A program made the position numbers and the translations under genes. Source: Poecilobothrus nobilitatus (taxonomy: Eukaryota; Arthropoda; Insecta; Diptera; Dolichopodidae). Taken from it: 64,000 nt of DNA. The DNA lies in NCBI GenBank assembly GCA_947095535.1, contig OX352773.1, positions 90,182,670 through 90,246,669 of the forward strand, given 5' to 3'. The notes beneath the pieces are model-generated. The model was not told where the DNA came from. It saw only the letters and a list, made by a program, of their open reading frames with translations, and made no database searches. This document shows, one piece after another, positions 11,262-23,010 of the stretch. Every line of letters starts with the position of its first letter. Position 1 is the first letter of the stretch.

Positions 11262-12011
11262 TTTAAAGCGTTTATTTAATATCATTACACGTGCTCCTGC
11301 AATTATTCTTTTTTCATCGGATTGGTTTGAGACAATTTCTATCATTTACTTAAAAAACTATAAACAATTTTCGTAATTTATTTAAATGGGGTTTATCTAT
11401 TTTATAATTTTATATATGATATAAATATATAGTTATATAATATTTCCTGGCAAGTGGGATTAAGGGTTATTAAAAACTACTTATTTCAGAAAATTTTTCT
11501 TTATAAAAATGCTTGTTGTTTGTATCGGATTTTATTCTGCATTCCTTTAATTAATACGTTTGGCACATAGCTCAGTGAAGATCGAAATTCCGTTATTTAT
11601 TTAATACTTAATAAGTAATAATTTTATTTATTTACTTAATAATTATAAAAAAGTTTTCAATTATTTAAAAAAACAGATAAAACAAATAAAACAGAATTGA
11701 TACGTTTAACCGCATATAATTAAGTACAAAAACATATGAAGGTTATTTTAATTTAAGTGTAAATTTGGTTTCCAGTGATGTAAACTTCTAAAAAGATTCT
11801 ATTAAGATTAGAAAAACTTTATTTTAGATAAAGTTTTTCTATAAGTACCTTTATTTAAGGTTAGTTTTATAATATTTTTATTTGATAGCATTTAGTTTGT
11901 TTACATTTGCTTTATATAAAATCTTTAATTTATTTCTAAAATATTCAAGTTACAAAAATAATAAAATATGACTATTTAATATCGTTAACATTTTTTTATT
12001 ACATTTTTATG

Positions 12012-12895
12012 CAAATTTTATGTAATACAGGATAGATAAATTCCTTATTGTATTTTTTTTTTTTTGTAATATATTTTGTTATCGCTACTTATTTAGAAAA
12101 GTCTTGAATTAAAATATATGTATATTAATAAAAATGTTTCACAATTTTCCTGTTAAGGAAAAACTGTTTCGGAATATTTTCTAAATTTAATTTATTAGCT
12201 ATAAGATTTATTTTTTAAGACATCTGAATAAATTAAGATAATGTAAAGTGCTAATATAAGCGAATTTTAAATAATATTGGGAAAATTCTTTTAAAACAAA
12301 GATTAAGTAATATTTAAAACAATTTAAAATTTGTTATTTTTTAAGTAAATATTTATTTTACGAATGATATTTTAAAGTTTAATTCTAATATTTCAATTAT
12401 ACTTACGAAAAAATTATTGTTTTTGTTATTATTAAGCAAGTCAATATTTTAAATAGTTGCTTTTCATTAGCCGTTTACTATACTTCTAGTAGTTACGACA
12501 GCTTTAAAATTTTATGTTAAAATATAATGATAATGCCAAAAAAAAAACCAATGCCAATTGTAATGCCAACACAAAACAAAATAAAAATATGTACTAAGTA
12601 ATCGAGAGTTCGATTTTAGTAGTTTCAAATTAGATGTTACAGACAGTGATGTCTAAACAAAATATTAAAAAAAATTTATTTTGATTTAAAATGTTTTATA
12701 AAATTGAAATTTATATAAAAATTAAAGCGATGATTAAATGGATTGAAAAATTCTTTTAAAGATAAGTATAAAGTATAACTTATTTTAATTAGACTCTTTA
12801 ATTCGAGACTATTTTAAATAAGTAGCGATAGCAAAATATATTTGAAAATAAAATACAATAAGAAATTTATGAATCCTCTATTGTATTAAATTTGT
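12012..12895. mobile_element. long inverted repeat, possible DNA transposon remnant
   Basis: The arm at about 12012-12112 and the arm at about 12797-12895 are reverse complements over roughly 100 bp with scattered differences. Shared blocks include TTATTGTATT and TATCGCTACTTATTTA. Together they delimit an 884-bp unit. The interior has no sustained frame. Long terminal inverted repeats without coding capacity fit a non-autonomous DNA or foldback element. The ends are frayed, and no clear target duplication is seen. Confidence 0.55.
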
Positions 12896-12899
12896 GTTT

Positions 12900-15150
12900 T
12901 TAGTACTCAAATAGAAATACCTATCTGTAGAAATATTCTTTAACATTATTATTTAATATTATCTAAAGCAGTTAAAAGATATATTTTGGCAAAATTAATA
13001 ACTACTAAGTAGAAGTAAGTAGAAAAGTAAGTATTTTTTAAGAACATTTTCGAATTTACGACGCCGTGTTTTAAAAGAAGTTGAAGAGAGCGGTTGACAA
13101 TATTGTTAACCTTTTCAAAAAATAAAAAAGTATTTTTTTGGCTTTTAAAAAATAATTTAATTTTAACAATATTTCGAAAACTTTTGTTTTCCATAAATGC
13201 CAAGTTGTTGGTTATAAGTAGTAGTATATCGAAAAAATTTGATTACCTTTTCAAATGCAGATATCACAGTTATAATGTTATACGCCATATAAAAAATTGT
13301 TATTAAAGGCCATTTAACTACATAGTTGAAGTTTCCGGGCCGGTGTAAAAGAGATAATTTGATGCGTTTTCTTTTATGATTATTATTTTAAGTAGTATTA
13401 GCAAAGATTAAAATTTTTAATTATTTATTTAGTTTAAAACTTGTCAATGGAGACTACAAACTGTCAATTATTGTAGCTATAAAAATTCGTTAAAACTTGC
13501 CTCTGGTGCAGAAAAATTCTTTGATGTTTAATAACAGATTTTGGTACTCCAAACCAAAAGCATCGAAAAGTAATATTTTTGGAGAGGTAAGAAGAGAAAA
13601 TCATTTTAAAACATTTTTATAAAATCATAAATTTTCTTTGTTCAAAATCTAATAAAATTCAAGAGCATAAAATAAAGCAGGTGTTTAAATTTTTCCACGA
13701 GAAATGCTTTTAAAAATTATGTATTTCTTTTTTTTTTATTAAGTTTTATACATATAGGTATATAAGTATTGTTTTTTTTTTATTGATTTTGTTTTTATAA
13801 TAAGTAATACTAAAAGCTACGAATCAATAAATTTTTTTTCTTAAATTCTATTTTGGCTTTAAAGCTAAAAATAAAATTCAAAAAAAAAAAAGAATTAATA
13901 AAGAAAAATTGGACACGAAATGTCCAATAATAACTTTATTCTAAACCTTTTTTCTATTTTTTAATTTTTAACAATTTGATAATAAATGTCTTAAATTCCA
14001 GACCTAATTAATAATAATTTTTTGTTCTTTTTGTTCTCTTTTATAATTAAATTTAACAAGAAATACAATAAAAAAAATGAAAATCCCTGTTAACATATTT
14101 ATTTTTTTTTCGTCTTTTTTTTTATTATTGTTTTTGTGAATTCTGTAATTTTTACCAATTTTGTTTTTGTATTTAAGAACAAATCTTTTATAATATATGA
14201 TTCTTAGTACCTTACTGTTATTTAAATACATATATTATACAAAAATATGTGAAAATATATATTTATGCAAATATATTTATGTATATATATATATAGATAT
14301 ATATTATTTAAACCTAATTTTATAATAAACAGAGCAGAAAGAAAGAAATTCTATTAGAAAATTTCATTCTTAAAATAATATATACTGTATACATATATAT
14401 ATATATATATAAAAAGGGTATGAAAAAAAAAATTAACATACTTACATATATACGGCAATTCTGCTTTCTTTCTTTTATTGAACTGATCTTATACACCTAT
14501 ATAAATATATATAATCATATATGTAAACAATTGTATATAAAAAATAACACACGAAGGATTTCATTGTATAATAAAAAGATCCTTAAATAGACTTAAAGTT
14601 TTATTTTAATTTTGTTTTTGCTAATATTTTGAGATTCGTTTTTGTTTTTATTATTATATCCTTGAATTTTATTACGAAATGCTTTATGAAATTCTCTTAA
14701 TATATATGTATATACAAATTCATATATATATACATTTACATATATTAATGATATAATTACCGTAAAATGGGATGAATGTAAAGTACTTTGTAACATGAAA
14801 AATCCCATATTAATATTAAAAACTTTTTATACAATTAAAAACAAGAAAAAAAAAAAAGTATTAAAATTTCACTTGAATTTCTTTAGATTATGTTTGAAGA
14901 AAATTTTGCAATTTAATTTACAAATGGTTTGGCTTTCTAAATGGATAACGATAAAATAAGGGGTTATTATCATATTTTCTTATTTTTCTTGCCAACAATA
15001 TTTTTTTTTTTCAAAAATAAATTGATATTGAAAGTTCCTACCAATGTTGTTATAGTATGGATTGTAGACGGATGTATATTTTAAAGGGTAAATTCCTAAA
15101 GAAATTATGAAGAATTATATGCATATCCTTCAGAATTATATGCATATGTA
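12900..15150. other. A/T-rich non-coding block
   Basis: Poly-A/T and TATATA-rich DNA. The TA microsatellites cluster at 14230-14560. Overlapping open frames on both strands at about 12949-13306 are lysine- and phenylalanine-rich and oppose each other, so neither is called. Confidence 0.55.
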
Positions 15151-15555
15151 AATCATAATATTTAATCTGTAAATGACAGACATTTAAAACCATTTTACTC
15201 AATGATTTACCAACCAACTTTAATTTTTTTCTTTTTAAATGATAAATATTCAGTATAGCCATCTTACAAAATTAATATTTTTCCAAAATTTTCTAATTTT
15301 CATTAATAATTTTCCATTTTTATAAAAAACCCATGTAAAGTATATACATATGTATCATATAATATGTATAATCTGTACCTATAATATACATATTCAAAAA
15401 CGACGCTCTTTTATTCCGTTGAATTTTAAATTTTGTTTTGTTGTTTTTGCTGTTTTTTTTCTAAAAACATAAAAAAAATTTTAAAATATATTTTGCATGG
15501 TGGGAAATAGAAATTTCACAATAAAATTGAATATAAACGTCAAAACTTCAATGGG

Positions 15556-15647
15556 GAGTTTGGTGCAGTGGTAGAGTGGCCGCTTCTTAAACTTGAGAAG
15601 TGTTTAGTTCACAAGTTCGATTGTATTCTATTTTTTTTTTTTTTTTT
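15556..15647 (+). ncRNA. tRNA-like pol III module, unit 1
   Basis: The A-box-like TGGTGCAGTGG (15561-15571) and B-box GTTCGATTG (15615-15623) are spaced as in a tRNA, and the module is followed by a T run of about 17 (15631-15647) that would stop pol III. An anticodon-like arm CTTCT...AGAAG is present, but the loop has the wrong size, so this is a tRNA-derived promoter (SINE head or tRNA pseudogene), not a working tRNA. Confidence 0.5.
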
Positions 15648-16054
15648 ATTATTTCTAATATTTTATATGAAATAAATTCTTACATATCATAATATTTAAT
15701 CTGTAAATGACAGACATTTAAATCAATGATTTACCAACCAACTTTAATTTTTTTCTTTTTAAATGATAAATATTCAGTATAGCCATCTTACAAAATTAAT
15801 ATTTTTCCAAAATTTTCTAATTTTCATTAATAATTTTCCATTTTTATAAAAAACCCATGTAAAGTATATACATATGTATCATAAAATATGTATAATCTAT
15901 ACCTATATTAAACATTTTTAAAGAAGACGGTCTTTGATTCCGTTAAATTTTTGTTTTATTTTTCTTTTCGATTAAAAATTTTAAAATATTGGTTGTATGG
16001 TAGGAGTAGGAATTTCACAATATAACTGATTATAAAGATTAAAATTTTAGTTTA

Positions 16055-16138
16055 GTGTTCAGTACAGTGGTAGAGTGTGGGGTTATTAATAGTTGCTTTT
16101 TGATTTTGCAAGTTCGATTCAGTTCTGTTTTTTTTTTT
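16055..16138 (+). ncRNA. tRNA-like pol III module, unit 2
   Basis: The second copy, more diverged. A-box-like CAGTACAGTGG (16060-16070), B-box AGTTCGATTC (16111-16120) and a T run at 16127-16138. Its B box fits the GWTCRANNC consensus, so the boxes have been kept although the sequence between them has drifted. Confidence 0.45.
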
Positions 16139-16250
16139 GTTATTTTTTTTTATATTTTAATCGAAATAAATTCTTACATATCATAATATCATAATAATAT
16201 TTAATCTGTATAAAATAGATATTTAAAACCCTTTTACTCAATGATTTATC

Positions 16251-17394
16251 ATCTTAGGCTTCTTATAATATATACATATATAATAGGTATATATTGAGTT
16301 TCCAATACTCAATAAATCAAGGGCAACTTCTAAAAGATAATAATAATCGTGTTTTTACAAAAAATATTATTTACAAAGAAATTTTAAATTCATAAAGGCT
16401 TTAATTATTGAAAATTGTATTTTTACATTTTAAATAAAATCATAAAGAAACTATACTGTATATATTGTATTGTAATTGCTAATTAAAACACCTCGAATTT
16501 CGAGGGGCGGGCGAATACTAGTGGTTTTTTAATTATCATAATTCATTTTTAGTTAATTACTTATGATGAAGCTACTTTTTTTTCTTGTTGCTACAAAATA
16601 TTTTAGCTATCGTCGCTGTAGAGATTACATGTATTGATAGATTAAATATATTAAGTTTTTATGTATGCCACAATCAAAATGCTTAAATTATCCACACTTT
16701 ACATCAAAAGGAGCAAACAAAAGAAATTTTCTTTAAAAATCTATAGTTAATTTGAGGTCTTTAAAAATCTATAGTTAAATTTGAGGTTATAAGTATATAA
16801 ATTATGGTGCAAAGAATTGAATTTTAGACATCTTATATAGCCTTTTTTGGTACTTTACTCTGACTGAAGAAATGCATTGCGTTGTAATAAAATAAATAAA
16901 TTTCGTGTTCACTGATCAGTTTTAAATTACATACGAATTTCCATAGTAAAATCAGGGGTTCGTAAGGGTCTTCTGGTATTATAATGGAATTGTTTATGAT
17001 ATCTTCCATATTTGATTGATTTTATTTCGACCGATGAAAAGTTTAAAATAAAGTGTTCTATATTCTTTTTTTATAAATACGTTTCTTTGTGTTTGTTTTC
17101 ATCCTCTTTAACCGTGACAATTTTAACATTTATATGAATACTTATCTATTTCAAAAAATAACATCGGCGTTTGTAATTAAACATTATCGTTTATTATAGA
17201 AAAAAAAGTTGTACTTCTAGACATCATACAATAATCATGTACATATACTCTATACTCTATAGCTATATAATCATATGTTTGAATTTTTATAATGTGCATA
17301 CAGTTTTTTTTTTTTTGAAATTTCACAAGTTACATTATATCGTTCGGTTTTTGCTTCCTTCATTTGGACAGCTCCTCATTTTTCTATACTCCAC
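16251..17394. other. A/T-rich non-coding block
   Basis: It contains a 29-bp direct duplication (TTTAAAAATCTATAGTTAA... twice, 16732-16786). No gene or mobile element was recognised. Confidence 0.5.
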
Positions 17395-18232
17395 TTTTTA
17401 GCACATTTCCAAAAAAATTTTGAAAAAATGTGCTTATTAGTTTCACTCTGTCCGTCCGTCCGTTTACAAAACTTCTACACCGTTAAAGATAGAAAAAAAA
17501 AATTTTAACCATGAGTAGTTCTCATAAAAAAAATAATTTTGTGAAACAACTTTTTCATGTAACCCTATCTATTACGGAGCTACAGCCCCTCAAACTTTGA
17601 AAAAGCCCTATTTTTAAATTTATATATAACTATCTTATGTTCTGCTAAAAATTTTTCAATCTGAAAACGTCATTCGATAAGTGTTTATTTTAACTTTTTA
17701 AATTAATATCAATTAAAATAAATTACACAATTTTATTAAATTTAGTATTTAAATTTACAATTATGTGAAAACCAAATTTTGCATGATTTTTGTACTTTCC
17801 TAACTCCGGCACGCCTTTAGATGTGAACCTGAAATTTTGAGACCAGAAAGAACTTTTAGTATAAGTTTCCTTAGAAAATTTGTTTGTACCACCCCCTGAT
17901 AAGATTTTTAGACACCTGTAACTTAAGCACCTGTAGAAATTTTTCTTCGGCAAGACATAAAAATTGAAGCTCAAGTTATTTGTTTTTTGTGGTAACGGTT
18001 TTTCTTAGTTATATAGGGTTCCGGACTTACAGCCCTATTTTCCAGAATAAATTCCAATTTTAAATTCCAGAAAAGTCCTATTTTCACATATTTTCTTATT
18101 ACAAAAAATTTCTTAAATTTTATTTTTTAAATTTTCAAATTTTTGTGCAAGTCACAATTCCAAACAGTTTGTATTGTGTTTTGGAAATGTGCGCTTTTAC
18201 AAACCGTTGGTTTACATTCTACCTTGTTTTTT
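17395..18232 (+). mobile_element. DINE-1-like element, GCACATTTCC subfamily, complete
   Basis: The 5' end TTTTTAGCACATTTCC folds back on GAAAAAATGTGCT a few bases later. It is followed by TTTCACTCTGTCCGTCCGTCCG (the GTCY tract, 17448-17464) and the body. The 3' part has GGAAATGTGC (18183-18192), the inverse of the 5' repeat, a hairpin AAACCGTTGGTTT and the end ACCTTGTTT. The body is non-coding and parallels the copies at 2.8-4.1 and 44.1-44.7 kb over most of its length. This copy, with one body unit, is the best reference for the subfamily. Confidence 0.8.
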
Positions 18233-18606
18233 TCTTTTTTCATATAAATCAGTTTAAATTCAAATTTTTTTTTTTACTTTCATAATTATGTTCGATTAAA
18301 GTTACTCTTGATATTTTTTTTTTGTAATTCTTACTTCTGTTGAACTTTTTTAATTATTTTTGTAAGTTGAAAATGTCATTTTAAAATTTTTAATTACAGA
18401 TTTATTTTGTTCTTATGTAATTTTAGAAAATAAATGATAAAATGACATTTATTTTTTATATTCGAATTGTTAATTTTGTTTTAGTTTATGATCCTTAAGA
18501 TAACCATAATGCGATGATAACTTTGTTCTCATGTACTCGTATATATGTATTGTTAACTTTAATTTAGCAAACGTGAGAGATTTTAATTATTTTCTTAATA
18601 TATATA

Positions 18607-19003
18607 GCATTTTCCGATTAAATGAAACCTTTTTTCAATTAAATGAAAATATTTTTCAATTGAATGAAATCTTTTTTCAATAAAGTTAAACTATTCTTCA
18701 ATTGAATGAAACCTTTTTCAAATTACGTAATTGGAGCAATCTATTTTCTGAATATTTACCTTATCCATAACCAAAAAGAAATTTTGCAAGTTAGTACTTA
18801 GTATTTATTTATTTCATTTTTGTAAATGAATTAAATTTTACTTTTTTAAATATATTTTTTTTGTAATTTTTTTTAGTTTTATTTATTTTGAAAAATGTTT
18901 CATTTACTTTAAAAAAAGATTTAATTTATTTTCGAAAAGGTTTCATTCAATTGAACAATAGTTTCATTTTATCGAAAAAAGGTTTCATTTAATCGGAAAA
19001 GGC
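18607..19003. mobile_element. foldback element with ~27-bp internal tandem subrepeats
   Basis: The left end GCATTTTCCGATTAAATGAA and the complement of the right end (GCCTTTTCCGATTAAATGAA) agree, and the inverted arms continue for roughly 100 bp. Each arm is itself a tandem series of a 20-27-bp unit, TTTTTCAATTGAATGAAACC-like (about five units on the left at 18613-18720, four on the right at 18900-18995). The 397-bp unit is flanked on both sides by TATATA, consistent with TA-type integration, though the TA repeat hides the exact border. No coding capacity. Confidence 0.7.
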
Positions 19004-19049
19004 TATATATATATGAAGATACAAATTAGATATTATCAAACTTTTTAGA

Positions 19050-19820
19050 GTGTCCAGCTATTGGTGTGGTGAAGAAAAGGATTCCGGCCTTTCATTCGAA
19101 AGGACTCGGGGTCAAACTCCGATTGGTTATATTTTTTTTTCCTTGCCACTCCAATGAGGAGTATAGGGCATCCACTAAGTTATTTATTATTCATATTTGG
19201 CTAAGCTTTAGTTTCGTCAATCATTTATTTCACTAAGTCGTTGATTACTCGGCTGTAGCTATTCTATTGTACAAGACTAAGACGGTTCTTTTAGATTAAT
19301 TAATCCTACTGGTCATATAGATTAATAAAAAAAATAATATACTTAAATTTTTCTTAGTTAAGTACATAAATTAAAAAGAAGTCTAATAACTATTACATAA
19401 AAAGGTCTTAAAAAGGATATATGCAATCTAATAACAAAATTTTAGTAAACTTTTTAAACAATGTAAAATAAAACTTCTGCCACACCTGTAAGCGAAAGGC
19501 AAAGTTCGCTTTCGTACCACATTGTATGTGGTAGGAGATTGTTTTTAAATAAATAAATAAATATATATGTATATATCTTATAATTAATATTATATTATAG
19601 TTATTGTAATATATAATAAAATAACAAAAATAATTCTTGTATAAGATAATAGATGACTTCTTGTTCAATATATAGCTACAGCCCAGTAATCAAAAGTTTA
19701 GTGATTAAATTGAAATTAATGATTCCAGAAAATTAATGTTAGTCAAATATGATTAAAAATTACTTTGTAGTGAATGCCTTATGCTTCTTATAAGAGTGGG
19801 AAGAAAAAAAAAGGTTTTAG
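19050..19820 (+). mobile_element. tRNA-derived SINE split by a nested SINE
   Basis: The head at 19050-19132 has tRNA-like boxes (TTGGTGTGGTGAAG and GGTCAAACTCC). The body resumes at 19310 with TGGTCATATAGATTAATAA, the same join as in the SINE at 53.93 kb (CTGGACCATATAGATTAATAA), and runs through AATTCTTGTATAAGATAATAG and CAGCCCAGTAATCAA to an A-rich tail near 19815. The split in the middle is caused by the insert annotated at 19133-19309. Confidence 0.7.
19133..19309 (-). mobile_element. nested 5'-truncated SINE in reverse orientation
   Basis: Its complement matches the 3' half of the same SINE family (CAGCCGAGTAATCAACG, then GTGGATGCCCTATACTCC and an A tail, seen here as T9 at 19132-19140). 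It is bounded by TGGTTATAT (19124-19132) and TGGTCATAT (19310-19318), a 9-bp duplication with one difference. It therefore retroposed into the head/body junction of an older copy of its own family. Confidence 0.75.
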
Positions 19821-22071
19821 AGTTTATGACTTAGTCATACACTGATAAAGCTTCTTACAGTGTATGATTAAATATGACTAAATATCTACTAATTAAACTT
19901 TTGTTATTCACTCAGGTTATTATTTCTGGAATTTTGATAGACTAACTATTTAAAGAAATTTAGAATCAGTCGATAAGTTTAGATTCATCAAGGATTTAAG
20001 AATATCCTATAAATATATCAAGGCAATATCAAGACTAGATAAAAATTTTATAAAACGACAGAAATATTCTTATTTGTTTTAATTTTATTTTATTTTACTT
20101 ACTTATAACTATGATTTCTGTTTTTACAGGTTTCACTGTACATTTCAAATCATTAGTAGTTATATTATAAAAGTTGTTAAACATAGTAATATTTATCTTT
20201 TTAACTTTGTCATTCAAGTAACACATTATAGAGTTGAAACTTAAAAAAGACAATTTTATGCAAAAGTAAAAATTGTGAAAAGGGTTAAAATGTTATTCTA
20301 AACTAATTTTCTGAGGGGGAAAAACTATTGAGAATAAAATTATTTCTGCAAATAATCAACGATTAAATGAACATCATTTTGAAAAAAAAAAGTACAAAAT
20401 AGAAAACTTTGGAAAAACTAATAAGTATTCATCATTTTTTTTTTTTACTGCTATTATTCTGTTAATTTTTTCATTTATTTTTCCAGTCTGAATATATTCA
20501 GTTTGAGTATTTTCAATGTTGCTTGCTACTTGTTTATTAACAGGAGGAAAGATATTCAAGTAGTTTTTATGTTTAAGGACATGTAGAAAAAAAATAGGAT
20601 ATTTATTACAAAAGTGTTTCTCAACAAGTTGAAGAATATTTGTTTACTTGTTAATTTTTTTTTTTTTTTTTTGCATTAGGTGTACTGTATTTTATTCCTC
20701 TGTTAACTAGTAATTTAATTTATTGTACAATTTTTTTCTTTTTATTTTATTTTCTGTTAAGAGTGTTACTATAGTGTTGTTGATAAAGGAAATAAATTAT
20801 TTCCGGGCTTCATTTTTTTTTTAGAACGCATAATATATGTATACAAGAGTATTTTTATTAGAGTGTAGACATTTAAAAGGACTCTTATCGTGTATGATAT
20901 AAATATTTCAATGACAATAATAATAATGATAAAATGGCAATGTCATGTTAAAAAAAAGGAACATAACAATACTCAAAATTGAAAAATAATTATATTATTT
21001 TTCAATTAGAAATTTTGCTTCAATTGATTCAATATACTATGGTAAAAGGATTTGTGTATTTATGTCTACATATATTGATAAATGTGGATAAATTAGATTT
21101 TATGGTTATTTTTAGTGAAATAAGTATATATTGTTATATACTGAAGTACATAAATTTGTTATATTATATTTCTTTTAAAAGAATGTTTTTTTTTTTTTTG
21201 AAAATTGAAAATAAAAAAACATAAATTTGATGTTTTATCAAAAACCATACGGTTTTATTTTAAAAAGTTAAAATGAAAAAGACAAAAACAGGATTTGAAA
21301 GAATATTTATCCTAAGTGCTCTTATTCAAAATAGCGAAAAATTACTAAAAACAAGAAAGAAAGATCAGGTGAACTTCAGTGGAAAGACTCAAACCTAGAA
21401 ATTCTATCTTGCAGAGTATAGGTTATGTTCCTTAAACTGACAGTTAATGAGTAGTGGCGTAAGATTCAAAGAATTTAAGTTTTGTCTTATGAGAAATATT
21501 TGGAGTATTTGATAATAATAATAACTTCCACGACCAATTCTCCTACCATTCTCTTATTACTTATTATTTTTTTTTCATATAACTGACTCTCGTATGCAAG
21601 GAAATCACCAAGTTTCATGCTTAAGCATTTACTTTTTAAATTAGGTATTATTTTTGAACGGGAAACAGCAACGAAAGCAAACACAAGACCGGATGATTAC
21701 CATAAGAGTAAAGTAAATATTAGTAAAGAAAACTAACCAGTAGTAAACTAAAAACAAAACCAAAATAAATAACCAAATTGTAATATGTTTAATTATACGA
21801 TTTAAAAAAAAGTAAAAAAATTTTATATCATACCTTGAGCAAGTCAAGGTGAATGTAAATCGTCAGCAAAACTAGCGCAACTTAAAACCATATTCATAAG
21901 AATATAGAATGAAGCCGAAGTTTTAGCAACAAAAATTATGACGCAAATAAGTATACTTATCTAGTTAGAGCTATAATACTTTGAATAACGAGTGAACCTA
22001 ATACTTTGAATAGCGAGTAACCTAATCCAAACCAAATCAGATCTTCCTCATAAAATAAAATTCAAATTTAG
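19821..22071. other. A/T-rich non-coding block
   Basis: A good acceptor-like TTTCTGTTTTTACAG ends at about 20129, but the sequence after it has stops in all frames. A 29-bp direct duplication (AATACTTTGAATAACGAGT and AATACTTTGAATAGCGAGT) lies at 21969-22024. No gene was supported. Confidence 0.5.
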
Positions 22072-23010
22072 TTAAATAACATTTTTTTTTTCTGTTTTCT
22101 CCTTTTTTAGTTTTTTTTTTTTCAAAAATTTCCAACAAGTATCAACAAAATTAGTGTAACAAGACTCACCTCTCATAGCAAAAGGCGAAGAGTTCCATAA
22201 AATTGGAACTTTCACAAAAAGCGATAAATGTCTTAACCTGCCTCTATGATATTGAATAATCAAAGTAGCACATCTTGATGATCTTCCAAAGTGTATTTTA
22301 TTTAACAAATAACTTGGTGTTCTACCTAACATTATTTTTTTTAAGGGCATATAAGTATACTTGCATTTTAAGAAATAGGGAAATGTACAGCCAAGAATTG
22401 TTTTCGAGGCATCACTAATGTAATCAAATCTGCGACGCCCTGTGACAAAACGTGTGCGGGCATTAAAAATTGTATTTAGTTTAGATAGCACAGCAGCAGT
22501 CATACTGGCGTACACTACATCGCTATATGTAAAGTGAGCAAGAGTAAACGATAACACTATTTTCGTTTTTATTATATTATTTATGTTATGGGAAAATCTC
22601 CATAACCTACGAAGTATAGGAAAGACTCTATTAGATATATGGTTAATATGATAATTTCACGTAAATGTTTTTGAAAATATTACACCCAGATTTTTTGCTT
22701 AAACTAACATATTCAATTTTATTGTTATTTAATTTAATAGTTGGAAGAGTTGTGTTATCTATATTACGAAAGTAAATCACCATAAGCTGAGATTTCGAAT
22801 AATTTAACCTAAGACCATTTTCTTTAGCCCAAAAATCAATTCCATATAAATTATCATTAACCGTGGCAGAGAAACCAAGACATCATTGACAGCTAGAGAA
22901 AATCTGAGCATCATCAGCATAAAGTCTAGATTTAGAATCTGACCATAGTCTGATAGCCTGAATTATTTAAATTTTATTGTTATTTTGAGTATAAAGTGAG
23001 AGAAGAAGAT
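22072..23010 (-). pseudogene. non-LTR retrotransposon reverse transcriptase, 3' part (CR1/Jockey-superfamily-like)
   Basis: Read on the minus strand, the translated region carries the reverse transcriptase active site LYADDAQIFSSC (YADD codons at 22910-22921), preceded by a remnant of the upstream motif (LLLSLY). Next comes WAKENGLRLNYSKSQL, typical of the palm domain, then frameshifts, and then an intact 161-codon frame (22557-22072). That frame holds the C-terminal region (KILGCTFPYFLK-like, RTPSYLLNKIHF, GRLRHLSLFVKVPILWNS). In life the protein copies element RNA at the insertion site. Stops and frameshifts between about 22560 and 22700 show it is dead, and the endonuclease part is absent. 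The frame ends in a Lys-rich tail. The exact clade needs alignment. Confidence 0.8.

Larger units (their letters stand above)
15154..16250 (+). repeat. tandem array of ~0.5-kb units, each with a tRNA-like module
   Basis: The motif CATAATATTTAATCTGTAAA recurs at 15154 and 15688, and a diverged form at about 16190, giving periods near 534 and 500 bp. Units 1 and 2 each contain the sequence from this motif through AAACCCATGTAAAG, a GAAATTTCACAAT block and a tRNA-like module with poly-T. The third unit is a stub. The units agree closely over several hundred bases, so the duplication is fairly recent compared with the rest of the window. Confidence 0.8.

Noticed and set aside
12949..13306. Overlapping frames on both strands
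   Set aside because: They are mutually opposing, Lys/Phe/Asn-rich frames expected by chance in A/T-rich DNA.
14330..14476. Apparent inverted repeat GCAGAAAGAAAG / CTTTCTTTC
   Set aside because: The pairing is only a purine/pyrimidine tract and does not extend.
17723..17974. 83-codon minus-strand frame
   Set aside because: It lies wholly in the body of a DINE-1-like element and is not open in the sister copies.
20115..20135. Splice acceptor TTTCTGTTTTTACAG
   Set aside because: Good signal, but all frames close quickly downstream; such signals are frequent in A/T-rich DNA.
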